Positions 52,883-62,019 of a stretch of 64,000 bases of DNA are shown here, piece by piece. The notes under the pieces are model-generated. The model was not told the origin of the DNA, did no database searches, and saw only the letters and a list, made by a program, of their open reading frames with translations. The translations under genes were made by a program, and so were the position numbers. Within the stretch, counting starts at the first letter, position 1, and each line of letters starts with the position of its first letter. The stretch is from assembly GCF_026340675.1 (NCBI RefSeq), contig NZ_JAPEOX010000003.1, forward strand, positions 124,001 through 188,000. Reading direction: 5' to 3'. The stretch comes from Streptomyces sp. NBC_01264. Lineage in GTDB: Bacteria; Actinomycetota; Actinomycetes; Streptomycetales; Streptomycetaceae.

Positions 52883-54055
52883 TCAGCCGGCGAAATCGGG
52901 GAGGCGGGCGGCGACCTCCTCCGGGGACGGCATCGCGGCGATCTCGGCCGCGATCTTGCGGGCCCCGTCCCGGTAGCTCTCGTCGCCCAGGATGAGGCGG
53001 GCCTTCTCCGTCACGGCGTCGGCCGCGAGGTCGAAGACGAACTCGCCCGCGCCGGCGGCGTGCAGGGCCTGGGCGTTGGCCGGGCCGTCCGCGCCCTGCG
53101 GGATGATCAGCTGGGGCAGTCCGGCCGAGAGCGCGGCCAGGGTCGTACCGCTGCCACCGTGCTGGACCACCAGCGAGGCGCGCGCCAGGACCTCGGACTG
53201 CGGAACCCACGGCGCGGCGATCACGTGGGCGGGCAGTTCGCCGAGCTCGGCGAGCTGGATGCGGAACCCGGTGGCCACCAGCACCGGCACGCCCAGCGGG
53301 GTCAGCCCGTCGATGACCGTGCGCAGGTTCTCGGCGGAGCCCAGCGCGGTGCCCAGCGTGAGGTACACGAACGGGTCGCCGGAGGCGCCCAGTCCGCCCG
53401 GGATCTCGCCCGGCTCCACGAACGGGACGGGGCGCAGTTCGATGCGCGGCTGGCCGGACTCCAGGAGGCTCCGGTCCTGGAGGGAGGGCGGGCAGATGTC
53501 GATGAGGGTGTTGCCCAGGGTGCTGACCCGGTCAGCGGGAACCTCGACGCCCAGGTCGGCCGCGGTGGCGAGGATCTCCTGCCGGAGCCGGTCGGCCTCG
53601 TGGTCCTGCGCGAGCAGGCCCACGTCGTGCGCGAGGGCGGGGATGCCGGCGAGCCGCGCGGCGAAGCCGGCGCCCGGGTTGAGGACCTCGTGGACCACCA
53701 GGTCGGGGCGGTACGTGGCGAACGCCGTGGCCAGATCGGCGGCGATCCAGCGGGGCAGGACGGAGCCGAACACCTTGATGTGCAGGTCCGCGAGGACCGA
53801 CGCCGGAACGTCCTGGGCGCCCACCTCGCCGCCGTGCGCCTCGAGGAAGGCTTGACCGCCCGCTGCTTCGATGAACGCCTCGGGCACGGACCGGCCCGCC
53901 GTCACCGGTTCGAACCCCGCCTCACGGAGGGTCTGGTGGAACTGCTCACCCGTGGCGAAGGCCACCTGGTGGCCGGCTGCCCGTGCGGCCCTCGCCAAGG
54001 GAAGCAAGGGGAAGACGTGCCCGAAATTGCCCACGCTGGCAAAGAGGATTCTCAT
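52883..54055 (-). CDS. Glycosyltransferase, family 1 (MGT/UGT type)
   Basis: 390-residue GT-B enzyme of the class that adds dTDP-deoxysugars to natural products. The N-terminal acceptor half opens MRILFASVGNFGHVFPLLPLARAA. The C-terminal donor half shows VYLTLGT, WVPQSEVLARASLVVQHGGSGTTLAAL (nucleotide-sugar signature) and LIIPQGADGPANAQAL. It diverges from the 2,3-dehydratase gene. With the four sugar genes downstream it points to a glycosylated product; attachment to the peptide is inferred. Confidence 0.92.
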   Translation of the reverse strand: MRILFASVGNFGHVFPLLPLARAARAAGHQVAFATGEQFHQTLREAGFEPVTAGRSVPEAFIEAAGGQAFLEAHGGEVGAQDVPASVLADLHIKVFGSVLPRWIAADLATAFATYRPDLVVHEVLNPGAGFAARLAGIPALAHDVGLLAQDHEADRLRQEILATAADLGVEVPADRVSTLGNTLIDICPPSLQDRSLLESGQPRIELRPVPFVEPGEIPGGLGASGDPFVYLTLGTALGSAENLRTVIDGLTPLGVPVLVATGFRIQLAELGELPAHVIAAPWVPQSEVLARASLVVQHGGSGTTLAALSAGLPQLIIPQGADGPANAQALHAAGAGEFVFDLAADAVTEKARLILGDESYRDGARKIAAEIAAMPSPEEVAARLPDFAG

Positions 54056-54223
54056 GAGCCTCAGCGTAGGGACGCCGCCGGGCCATGTCTAGTGTTGCTA
54101 GAAATTTTGTCGTCGATCAATTTTCTGTCGAGGCTCGCTCCAGTGGCGGCCGATCGCGCTCCCCCATCCTCGCGATGCGGCCGCCTGCCCCTGGGCATGC
54201 GGAACAAGGCGAAGGAGCCATTG

Positions 54224-55621
54224 ATGATCACAGCCCAGACGGTGCCCGCGGGCCTCGTTCCGAGTCTCGGGCGACGGTTCACGCTGTCGGCCCAGACCCT
54301 CGACAGCGCGGTGACGCCCAACGCGGTGTTCCGCGCGTGGTTCGCGGAGCAGCGGCGCACCAACCGCTACGACGTGCGGCGCATCCCCTTCTCCGAACTG
54401 GTCGGCTGGCACTTCGAGGACTCCACGGGGAACCTCGTCCACGACAGCGGCCGGTTCTTCTCCGTCGTGGGCCTGGACGTGCGCTCCGAATGGAACGGGT
54501 ACGGCGCGTCCTGGTCGCAGCCGATCATCAACCAGCCCGAGATCGGCATCCTGGGCATCGTCGTCAAGGAGTTCGACGGCGTCCTGCACTGCCTGATGCA
54601 GGCCAAGATGGAGCCCGGCAACATCGAGACGGTCCAGCTGTCCCCGACCGTGCAGGCCACCCGGAGCAACTACACCGGCGTGCACAAGGGCGCGGCCGTC
54701 AACTACATCGAGTACTTCCGGCCGCCGCGGGTGAACTCGCGGGTCCTCTACGACTCGCTCCAGTCCGAGCAGGGTTCCTGGTTCCTGCGCAAGCGCAACC
54801 GGAACATGGTCGTGGAGGCCATCGGCGACGTGCCGGAGCACGAGGACTTCATGTGGCTGACGCTCGGCCAGATCCACCAGCTGCTGAACGAGTCCAACGT
54901 GGTCAACATGGACGCCCGTACGGTGCTGTCGCTGATCCCCTCGTTCGCCAGCGAGGGCACTCCGCTGCACAGCACGGAGCACCTGCTGAACCGGCTCACC
55001 GAGATCAAGGCGCTCCGGGAGCTCGTGCAGACCACCATGCCGCTGTCGGACGTACAGCGGTGGAAGCGCACGGACTACGCGATCGAGCACGAGACGGGCC
55101 AGCACTTCAGCGTCATCGCCGCCTCCGTACAGGCCGCGAACCGCGAGGTGAAGAGCTGGACCCAGCCGCTGATCGCCCCCGCAGAGCAGGGACTCGCCGC
55201 CTTCCTGGTCCGCCGGATCGGCGGGGTGACGCACCTGCTGGCGCAGGCCAGGTCCGAGGCGGGCGTACTGGACGTGGCGGAGCTGGGCCCGACCGTCCAG
55301 TGCCAGCCGGCCCGGGCGCTGACCCTGCCCCCGGAGCAGCGCCCGCGCTACCTGGAACTGGTCCTGCGGGGTCAGGGCCGGCTGCTGTACGACACCGTGC
55401 AGTCCGAGGAGGGCGGCCGTTTCCACCACGCGGGCAACCGCTACGTGCTCGTCGAGGTCGGGGACGATTTCCCCCTCGACGTCCCCGAGGACTTCCTCTG
55501 GGTGACCCCGGGACAGCTCGCCGGCCTGCTGCGGCACAGCAACTACCTCAACATCGAGGCCAGGACGCTGCTGACGAGCCTGCGCGCGACCCGGGCGCTG
55601 GACGGGGAGTACGGCCTGTGA
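54224..55621 (+). CDS. NDP-hexose 2,3-dehydratase
   Basis: 465-residue enzyme of the TylX3/EvaA family, which removes the C-2 hydroxyl of dTDP-4-keto-6-deoxyglucose to give an unstable 3,4-diketo sugar. The protein is built of two similar halves (about 1-230 and 240-465), each with an SWxQP(L/I)I segment and a VQ(L)SPTVQ or LGPTVQ motif, as in characterised members. ATG 54224 has GAAGGAG upstream; an in-frame ATG at 54199 is less well placed. The stop overlaps the next gene (GTGA), consistent with rapid hand-over of the unstable intermediate to the 3-ketoreductase. Confidence 0.92.
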   Translation: MITAQTVPAGLVPSLGRRFTLSAQTLDSAVTPNAVFRAWFAEQRRTNRYDVRRIPFSELVGWHFEDSTGNLVHDSGRFFSVVGLDVRSEWNGYGASWSQPIINQPEIGILGIVVKEFDGVLHCLMQAKMEPGNIETVQLSPTVQATRSNYTGVHKGAAVNYIEYFRPPRVNSRVLYDSLQSEQGSWFLRKRNRNMVVEAIGDVPEHEDFMWLTLGQIHQLLNESNVVNMDARTVLSLIPSFASEGTPLHSTEHLLNRLTEIKALRELVQTTMPLSDVQRWKRTDYAIEHETGQHFSVIAASVQAANREVKSWTQPLIAPAEQGLAAFLVRRIGGVTHLLAQARSEAGVLDVAELGPTVQCQPARALTLPPEQRPRYLELVLRGQGRLLYDTVQSEEGGRFHHAGNRYVLVEVGDDFPLDVPEDFLWVTPGQLAGLLRHSNYLNIEARTLLTSLRATRALDGEYGL

Positions 55622-56613
55622 GCGGGGGCGGTACGGAGTCGCTGCCCGGACGACGGCTGCGGATCGGCGTGCTGGGATGCGCGGACATCGCCGAGCGCCG
55701 CATGCTGCCCTCCATGCTGGGGCAGCCGCTCGTCGAGGTGACGGCCGTGGCCAGCCGCAGGATCGAGCGGGCGCGGCAGTTCACCGAGCGGTTCGGCGGC
55801 GCCGCCGTGGCCGGGTACGAGCGGCTGCTGGAGCGGGACGACGTGGACGCGGTGTACGTGCCGCTGCCGCCCGAGCTGCACGTGGAGTGGACCCTGCGGG
55901 CGCTGGCCGCCGGCAAGCACGTGCTGTGCGAGAAGCCCTTCGCCACCAGCCTGGCCGACGCGGAGAAGGCCGTGTCCTTCGCCCGGGAGAACGGCCTGCT
56001 GCTGATGGAGAACTTCATGTTCCTCCACCACTCCCAGCACGCGGAGGTACGCCGGCTGGTGGCGGAGGGCCTGATCGGCGAGGTCCAGCTCTTCGGCTCG
56101 GAGTTCGGCATCCCGCTGCGCCCCGACACGGGGCCCGAAGGCCTCCCGCGGCGCGCGAGCACCCTGCCGGAGGTCGCCGCGTACCCGATCCGGGCCGCGC
56201 GGCTCTTCCTCGGTGACGGGCTGCGGGTCGCGGGCGCGCAGGTGCGCCCGGACAGTGCGTACGGCCCTCAGCCCTCGGGCAGCGCGCTGCTCGTCGCGCC
56301 GTCGGGGGTGGCGGCCCAGCTCGCCTACGGGGTCGAGCACGGGTACCGCAGCGGCTACGGGCTGTGGGGCAGCGAGGGACGGCTGCGTCTGGAGCGCGCC
56401 TTCAGCACACCGGACGAACTCACGCCCGTGCTCCGGGTCGAGCGGGCCGGCGGCGTCACGGAGATCCCGCTCCAGCCGGACCGGCACTTCACGAACATCG
56501 CCGGCGTGTTCGCCCGGGCCGTGCTGTGCGGGGAGGACTTCACCCCGCACACGGAGGCGATCCTGGCCCACGCCCGGCTCGTGGACGAGGTGGAGCGCGC
56601 CGCCTCGTTCTGA
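55618..56613 (+). CDS. NDP-hexose 3-ketoreductase (Gfo/Idh/MocA family)
   Basis: 331-residue oxidoreductase. Rossmann start LRIGVLGCADIAERRMLPSM, then VYVPLPPELHVEWTLRALAAGKHVLCEKPFAT with the EKP motif of the family. It reduces the C-3 keto group after 2,3-dehydration, completing 2-deoxygenation. GTG start in a 4-bp overlap with the dehydratase. Followed by a strong terminator. Confidence 0.9.
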   Translation: MSGGGTESLPGRRLRIGVLGCADIAERRMLPSMLGQPLVEVTAVASRRIERARQFTERFGGAAVAGYERLLERDDVDAVYVPLPPELHVEWTLRALAAGKHVLCEKPFATSLADAEKAVSFARENGLLLMENFMFLHHSQHAEVRRLVAEGLIGEVQLFGSEFGIPLRPDTGPEGLPRRASTLPEVAAYPIRAARLFLGDGLRVAGAQVRPDSAYGPQPSGSALLVAPSGVAAQLAYGVEHGYRSGYGLWGSEGRLRLERAFSTPDELTPVLRVERAGGVTEIPLQPDRHFTNIAGVFARAVLCGEDFTPHTEAILAHARLVDEVERAASF

Positions 56614-56647
56614 CGGCGAACGGCGCGACGACCGTACGACGCAACGG

Positions 56648-56698
56648 CCGATGGGCCGGTGCGCGAGGTGAGGTCCACCCCGCGCACCGGCCCATCGG
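56648..56698. terminator. Bidirectional terminator
   Basis: Perfect 18-bp inverted repeat (56648-56665 with 56681-56698), 15-nt loop, between the ketoreductase and the converging SnoaL-like gene. Confidence 0.8.
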
Positions 56699-56717
56699 GC
56701 CGCCGGCTCCTGGAGGC

Positions 56718-57137
56718 CTACTCGCCCTGGCCCGCGTAGAAGTCGGCGCCGAGCTGGTGGAACATCCCCGCCACGTCGAGCTGGTCCCAGTGCTCGGCCA
56801 GCAGGCCGTCCTCGACGCGCCAGATGTCGATCGTCTGGAAGGTCAGGGTGCGGCCGGTGGCCGGTATGCCGAAGAAGACGCCCTGGTGAGTGCCCGAGTA
56901 CTCGAAGCGGCCGACGATCCGGTCGCCCTCCGCGATCAGGTCGTGCACGACGATCTTGACGTCCGGGAAGGCGTCGAAGATCTGCTGGAAGAAGGCCGTG
57001 TTGGCCTCGATGCCGTCCGCGACGATCGGGTTGTGGTCGATGTGTCCGGGAGCGGTGTGCTCGGCCATGGTGCTCACGTCGTGACTGTTGATCATGTCCA
57101 CGAAGCGCTGGATGAGTTCGCGGTGGTTGTCAGACAT
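56718..57137 (-). CDS. SnoaL-like/NTF2-fold protein
   Basis: 139-residue single-domain protein of the SnoaL-like ester cyclase group (MSDNHRELIQRFVDMINSHD..., GHIDHNP, DVKIVVHDLIAEGDRIVGRFEYSGTHQG). The conserved histidine and aspartate of the pocket are visible. Family members include polyketide cyclases, hydroxylases and many uncharacterised proteins, so no reaction is assigned. Convergent with the sugar gene; same strand as the RibD-like gene but 117 bp apart. Confidence 0.75.
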   Translation of the reverse strand: MSDNHRELIQRFVDMINSHDVSTMAEHTAPGHIDHNPIVADGIEANTAFFQQIFDAFPDVKIVVHDLIAEGDRIVGRFEYSGTHQGVFFGIPATGRTLTFQTIDIWRVEDGLLAEHWDQLDVAGMFHQLGADFYAGQGE

Positions 57138-57254
57138 ATCGGGGTGCCTCTCTCGGGCAGTCGTCGCCGGTGGATGGTCGGCGGTCCGAGGATCCTCAAC
57201 CCCGGTCGAGCCGTTCTGGAGGACGCCTGGCCCCGGGCCCAAGTCGTCTCTCGG

Positions 57255-57899
57255 TCACTTCCGCCAGAAGAGGTGGTGCGTCACCCCGCTCGGGCTCGGG
57301 ACCACGTCCATGTGGAACCGGTCGAGCAGCTCGTCGGGGGATTCCCAGAGCCGTACTCCGGACCCGAGCTTCAGCGGTGAGACCACCACATGCAGGGTGT
57401 CGACGAGGTCGGCGTCGAGGAACGCGCGGATGGTGGTGGCCCCGCCGCCGAGCCGGACGTCCTTGCCCCGCGCGGCCTCCCGGGCCTGCCGCAGGACCGT
57501 AGCGGGGTCGCCGTCGACGAAGTGGAACGTGGTGTCGGACAGCGTGATCGAAGGACGTCCGTGGTGGGTCAGGACGAACACCGGGGTGTGGAACGGGGGC
57601 TCGTCGCCCCACCAGCCCTGCCACTCGTGGTCCTGCCAGGGACCGCGCTGGGGCCCGAACTTGTTGCGGCCCATGATCTCGGCGCCGATGTTGCGGGCGT
57701 AGTCCCGCGTGAAGTAGTCGTCCAGGCCCCGGCTGCCCCCGGGATCGGTGCGCATGGGCCAGCTGGCCGTGGCGCCGGCCCACGCGAACAGCCGCCCCGG
57801 ATCGACGTGGCCGAACGGCCTCTCCAGGGTCTGGTCCTCGCCGGCACCGATCCCGTCACTGGAGACGTTGAAGTTCTGCACCCTCAGCAGCTGGGTCAC
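57255..57899 (-). CDS. Dihydrofolate reductase/RibD C-terminal family protein
   Basis: 214-residue reductase-fold protein (MGRNKFGP..., FVLTHHGRPSITLSDTTFHFVDGD, RLGGGATTIRAFLDADLVDTLHVVVSPLKLGSG). This is the stand-alone RibD_C type common in actinomycetes; substrates are mostly unknown. GTG 57899 is chosen because AGGAGGA lies directly before it, although an ATG upstream at 57962 extends the frame. It diverges from rmlA. Confidence 0.8.
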   Translation of the reverse strand: MTQLLRVQNFNVSSDGIGAGEDQTLERPFGHVDPGRLFAWAGATASWPMRTDPGGSRGLDDYFTRDYARNIGAEIMGRNKFGPQRGPWQDHEWQGWWGDEPPFHTPVFVLTHHGRPSITLSDTTFHFVDGDPATVLRQAREAARGKDVRLGGGATTIRAFLDADLVDTLHVVVSPLKLGSGVRLWESPDELLDRFHMDVVPSPSGVTHHLFWRK

Positions 57900-58062
57900 G
57901 TGTTCCTCCTGGGTTTGCGACGACGGTACTGAGAACAGACCGTGCGGCCCGGGAGAACTCATCGCCGCATCCGGGTGACGCGTCCAGGTGACGCGTCAGG
58001 GCGGCGCCCGCGCGGCCGGTCCCCCACCCCCGCTCAAGTGCCCGCTCCTAGCCTTCGGTGCC

Positions 58063-59130
58063 ATGAAAGCTCTCGTGCTCTCCGGCGGGGCCGGAACCCG
58101 CCTGCGCCCCCTCACCCACACATCAGCCAAGCAGCTCGTTCCCGTGGCCAACAAGCCGGTGCTCTTCTACGGCCTGGAGGCGATAGCCGACGCCGGCATC
58201 ACGGAGGTCGGGATCGTCGTCGGGGACACCGCCGAGGAGATCCGGGAAGCCGTAGGCGACGGGTCGAAGTTCGGGCTCCAGGTCACCTACATCCCGCAGT
58301 CCGCGCCGCTGGGCCTGGCCCATGCCGTGGTGATCGCCCGCGAGTTCCTCGGCGACGACGACTTCGTCATGTACCTCGGGGACAACTTCATCGTCGGCGG
58401 CATCCGCGACCTCGTCGCGGCCTTCCAGGCGGAGCGGCCGGCCGCGCAGATCCTGCTCACCGAGGTCTCGGACCCGAGGGCCTTCGGGGTGGCCGAGCTG
58501 GGCCCCGACGGCCGGGTCGTGGGCCTGGAGGAGAAGCCGGAGGTCCCCAAGAGCAATCTCGCCCTGGTCGGGGTCTACCTGTTCACCGGCGCCGTGCACC
58601 GGGCCGTGCGGGCCATCGAACCCTCCTGGCGCGGCGAGCTGGAGATCACCCACGCCCTGCAGTGGCTGATCGACACGGACGAGGACGTCCGCTCCACGAC
58701 GATCTCCGGCTACTGGAAGGACACCGGGAACGTGGCCGACATGCTGGAGGTCAACCGCTCCGTCCTGGAACTCGCCGAACCGCACACCCTGGGCGAGGTC
58801 GACGAGGCGAGCGAGATCATCGGGCGGGTCCAGATCGACGAGGGCGCCAAGGTGAGCGGATCGCGCATCGTGGGGCCCGCCGTGATCGGGCAGGGCACGG
58901 TGGTCTCGGGCTCCTACATCGGCCCGTTCACCTCCGTCTCGCGCGACTGCCGGATCATCGACAGCGAGATCGAGTTCTCCATCGTCCTGGACGGGGCCTC
59001 GGTCCGCGGCGTCAGCCGGGTGGAGGCCTCCATCATCGGACGCCACGCGGAGGTCACGCCCGCCCCGCCGGTGCCCGCCGCCCACCGGCTCGTCCTCGGA
59101 GATCACAGCAAGGTGCAGATATCCTCATGA
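58063..59130 (+). CDS. rmlA: Glucose-1-phosphate thymidylyltransferase
   Basis: 355-residue nucleotidyltransferase making dTDP-glucose, the first sugar step. MKALVLSGGAGTRLRPLTH with the nucleotide-binding motif, VMYLGDN, and FGVAELGPDGRVVGLEEKP. The length and the C-terminal left-handed helix region match the long StrD-type enzymes of antibiotic clusters rather than the ~290-residue RmlA of rhamnose pathways. There is no evident RBS before the ATG. The 3' end overlaps rmlB (ATGA). Confidence 0.93.
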   Translation: MKALVLSGGAGTRLRPLTHTSAKQLVPVANKPVLFYGLEAIADAGITEVGIVVGDTAEEIREAVGDGSKFGLQVTYIPQSAPLGLAHAVVIAREFLGDDDFVMYLGDNFIVGGIRDLVAAFQAERPAAQILLTEVSDPRAFGVAELGPDGRVVGLEEKPEVPKSNLALVGVYLFTGAVHRAVRAIEPSWRGELEITHALQWLIDTDEDVRSTTISGYWKDTGNVADMLEVNRSVLELAEPHTLGEVDEASEIIGRVQIDEGAKVSGSRIVGPAVIGQGTVVSGSYIGPFTSVSRDCRIIDSEIEFSIVLDGASVRGVSRVEASIIGRHAEVTPAPPVPAAHRLVLGDHSKVQISS

Positions 59131-60122
59131 CGACGACACGCATCCTGGTGACCGGCGGAGCCGGGTTCATCGGCTCCCACTACGTCCGTACGCTGCTGGG
59201 CCCCCAGGGGCCGGGCGACGTAGAGATCACGGTGCTGGACAAGCTCACCTACGCGGGCAACCCCGCCAACCTCGACCCGGTCCGCGGGCACGCCGGCTTC
59301 CGCTTCGTGCGGGGCGACATCTGCGACGCGGAGCTGGTGCGGGAGCTGGTGGCCGGGCACGAGCAGGTGGTGCACTTCGCCGCCGAGTCCCACGTGGACC
59401 GCTCCATCCTCGGCGCCGGCGAGTTCATCACCACGAACGTGCTCGGCACCCAGACCCTGCTGGACGCGGCGCTGCGCCGCCCCGGCGGCAGTGCCCGCTT
59501 CCTGCACGTCTCCACGGACGAGGTGTACGGCTCGGTGTCCGAGGGGTCCTGGCCGGAGACCGATCCGCTGCGGCCCAACTCCCCGTACGCGGCCTCCAAG
59601 GCCTCCTCCGACCTCATCGCCCTGTCCTACCACCGCACGCACGGCCTGGACGTACGGGTCACACGCTGCTCGAACAACTACGGGCACCACCACTTCCCCG
59701 AGAAGGTCATCCCGCTGTTCGCCACCCGGCTCCTCGACGGGCTGCGCGTACCGTTGTACGGGGAGGGGCTCAACGTCCGGGACTGGCTGCACATCGACGA
59801 CCACGTCCAGGGCCTGGAACTGGTGCGCACCGGCGGCCGGCCCGGCGAGGTGTACAACATCGGCGGCGGCACGGAGCTCAGCAACAAGGAGCTGACCACT
59901 CTGCTCCTGGACCTGGCCGGCGCGGGCTGGGACAGCGTCGAGCACGTGGCCGACCGGCTGGGGCACGACCTGCGCTACTCGGTGGACTGCTCCAAGATCT
60001 CGGCCGAGCTGGGCTACCGGCCGAGCAGGGACTTCGCGGAGGGGCTCGCGGAGACCTTCGCCTGGTACCGGGACAACCGCGCATGGTGGGAACCGCTGCA
60101 GCAGCGGGCCGCCCTGACCTGA
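59127..60122 (+). CDS. rmlB: dTDP-glucose 4,6-dehydratase
   Basis: 331-residue short-chain dehydrogenase-type enzyme giving dTDP-4-keto-6-deoxyglucose. NAD motif GGAGFIGSHYVRTLL, HFAAESHVDRS, the catalytic SPYAASKASSDL (YxxxK) and TRCSNNYGHHHFPEKVIP are all present. It is the last gene before a 26-bp terminator and supplies the substrate of the 2,3-dehydratase. Confidence 0.95.
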   Translation: MTTTRILVTGGAGFIGSHYVRTLLGPQGPGDVEITVLDKLTYAGNPANLDPVRGHAGFRFVRGDICDAELVRELVAGHEQVVHFAAESHVDRSILGAGEFITTNVLGTQTLLDAALRRPGGSARFLHVSTDEVYGSVSEGSWPETDPLRPNSPYAASKASSDLIALSYHRTHGLDVRVTRCSNNYGHHHFPEKVIPLFATRLLDGLRVPLYGEGLNVRDWLHIDDHVQGLELVRTGGRPGEVYNIGGGTELSNKELTTLLLDLAGAGWDSVEHVADRLGHDLRYSVDCSKISAELGYRPSRDFAEGLAETFAWYRDNRAWWEPLQQRAALT

Positions 60123-60132
60123 CCTGACCGGG

Positions 60133-60193
60133 CGGGCGCACGAAGAGACGCGGCGGGCGATGGACGTGCCCGCCGCGTCTCTTCGTGCGCCCG
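60133..60193. terminator. Very strong terminator after rmlB
   Basis: Perfect 26-bp inverted repeat (60133-60158 with 60168-60193) with a 9-nt loop, just downstream of rmlB and upstream of the end of the converging recombinase gene. It marks a clear transcriptional boundary at the probable cluster edge. Confidence 0.9.
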
Positions 60194-60234
60194 GGTCAGC
60201 CGGTGACCCGGTGCGCGTGGGAGTCGGTTGAGGG

Positions 60235-61083
60235 CTACTGCAACCCCGACAAAGCTGCGGCGGTCTGTTCGTCGTGTTCGCGCAGCATGCGCATGACGGT
60301 CGCAGGGGCTGAGTGCCGGCCGCGCTTCTTGCCGGTGCGGATGACCAGCCGGGCGGCGATCTCGCGCAGTGACAGGTGGTCCTGGTAGCGCAGGCGGAGG
60401 GCGGTGGCGAGCATGTCCTCGTCGGAGACTTTGACGCCGCCGATGGCCTTGCCGTTCTTGCGGGCGGTCTCCTGGCCTTCGAGGGTCTTGTCGCGGATGT
60501 AGTCGCGCTCGGACTCCGCCATGGCAGCGAAGAAGGCGAACAGGGCGGCCCCGCGCCCGGCCGGATCGTGCTTCCCGGCCAGGGGGCCGGTCAGGAACTC
60601 CAGCTCGATCTCCGCGTCCCGCAGTTCCTCGGCGGCCTTGAGGATTTCAAGGGCACCACGGCCCAGCCGTTTCATCTCGTGGACGACGAGGGTGACCTTC
60701 GCGCCGAGCGAGCGGTACTCGCGGGCGGCGGCGAGGGCGGCCTTCATCTCGGGTCGCTCGCGCACGCGGGTGCTGATGCGTTCCTGGAACAGGCGGTGCA
60801 CGCTGGAGGCTTCGATCGCGTCGACCTGCGACTGGATTTCCTGCGTCCGAGTCGAGACGCGTGCGTACCCGAGCCGGACTTCCATCGGAGTGGACGCCGC
60901 CACGGGCTTCACGGCCGGCAGGGCGGTCCAGAGCGAGCCGGGATGCCGTACGGCTGGGGTGGCGACGTGGAGTTCGGAGCGGAGTGCGGGGACGAGCTGG
61001 AAGCGGGCGGTGTGGTATTTGAGTGCGACCTTGCCCGCGGTGGTCCGGCACGGGGAGTCGGCCGGGGCCCGACAGGTGGACAT
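60235..61083 (-). CDS. Serine recombinase/resolvase with N-terminal Cys-rich domain
   Basis: About 282 residues. The resolvase catalytic domain begins near residue 67 (VRLGYARVSTRTQ, with the nucleophilic serine in ARVS) and includes HEMKRLGRG, ESERDYIRDKTLEG and a C-terminal helix-turn-helix (HLSLREIAARL...SAPATVMRMLREH). Ahead of it is a ~60-residue region with a CPMSTCRAPADSPC cysteine cluster, partly upstream of the ATG, which suggests a zinc-binding module. The frame is open past ATG 61083 to a stop 26 codons further up, and no good RBS was found, so the 5' end is uncertain and may be truncated. It is a mobile-DNA gene at the edge of the sugar genes; ATG 60885 is an alternative start for the catalytic domain only. 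Confidence 0.75.
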   Translation of the reverse strand: MSTCRAPADSPCRTTAGKVALKYHTARFQLVPALRSELHVATPAVRHPGSLWTALPAVKPVAASTPMEVRLGYARVSTRTQEIQSQVDAIEASSVHRLFQERISTRVRERPEMKAALAAAREYRSLGAKVTLVVHEMKRLGRGALEILKAAEELRDAEIELEFLTGPLAGKHDPAGRGAALFAFFAAMAESERDYIRDKTLEGQETARKNGKAIGGVKVSDEDMLATALRLRYQDHLSLREIAARLVIRTGKKRGRHSAPATVMRMLREHDEQTAAALSGLQ

Positions 61084-61286
61084 CGGGCACGTGTGCGCTT
61101 CGACGAGCTTGTGGGGGTCGGGTTCACACCGGAATCGTTTCAGGAGTGGGTTTCACAAGTCACGAGGAACGAAACGGCCTGTGAAACACAATGACCTGCA
61201 CGGATGTCCCGACGGCACGGTGTTGCAACGGGGAACACCCATGAAACACGGCGTGTCGATCCGGTTCCGGGCAATCGACGTCGTGG

Positions 61287-61517
61287 GGCCATTCCGCTCA
61301 GGGCTGTGTCCAGCAGCATCCAGCACGTGAACGCGTGGTGCTCTTCGAACCGGCCGGTCAGGGATTCGGCCAAGGTGGCATGACTGGCCTTGATCGTGCC
61401 GTGCGCGAGGTCCGCGAGGGCTTTCGGGCTGCATTTCCCGGCGATCAGGGCTTCGAGCATGGCGCGTCCGGAGACACCGAAGGTATCGGCTTCACCACGG
61501 AGGACGTGACCCTCAGG
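61287..61517 (-). pseudogene. IS110-family transposase fragment
   Basis: About 77 codons recognisable as the middle of an IS110-type transposase (GVSGRAMLEALIAGKCSPKALADLA...LTGRFEEHHAFTCWMLLD). The flanking sequence in the same frame is unrelated, and there is no DEDD catalytic N-terminus or C-terminal serine domain. It is a remnant of insertion next to the recombinase gene. Confidence 0.7.
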
Positions 61518-62019
61518 GAACCGTAGGCGGCTCGAACGCCGCGGACCGGCGCCGGGCGCTCGCGCGGCACGCCCGCCGAGGTGCCGGCCGGTGGGGAGCT
61601 TCCGCTGCACCGTGGCGGCTCGCATCGAGCGCCGTCCGTGGGAGCGCTCCCACTTCCGTGCTCCGCGTGATGCCGTTCGTACGGCCTCCCCTCTTGCGGG
61701 GCAGCCATTTTGCCTAGGGCCCGCCTTCCGGATCGGGCCGGGCTCGCGGGGTCCGGTGCGCACGCTCGTCCTTGTCGTCGGTCGCCGAAGCTCAGCGTCG
61801 ACTCCGCCCTCCGCCTTACGTGCGTAGGCACTTGCCCAGCTCCCCGATCCGGCCCGGTGCCGGAGCCAGGCCCCAGGGGCCCTCGACGTGCAACGCCGTT
61901 GGTGAGGTATGGGGCTGCTGAAGCGGGAGTGAATCATGAGGTTTGCCGGATTGGTGGATGTTCGTTTCGTGTAAAGAACTGCCGATCGGTTAAGTCGTGA
62001 GCGACAAGGAGCGGTACGG
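61518..62019. other. Non-coding stretch
   Basis: 502 bp with no ORF showing convincing composition or homology. Its right end is the leader of the collagen-like gene, with AAGGAG eight bases before the ATG. It may hold further transposon debris. Confidence 0.5.

Noticed and set aside
61591..61827. 78-codon plus-strand ORF in the gap before the collagen-like gene
   Set aside because: No RBS, no codon-position bias and no recognisable features.
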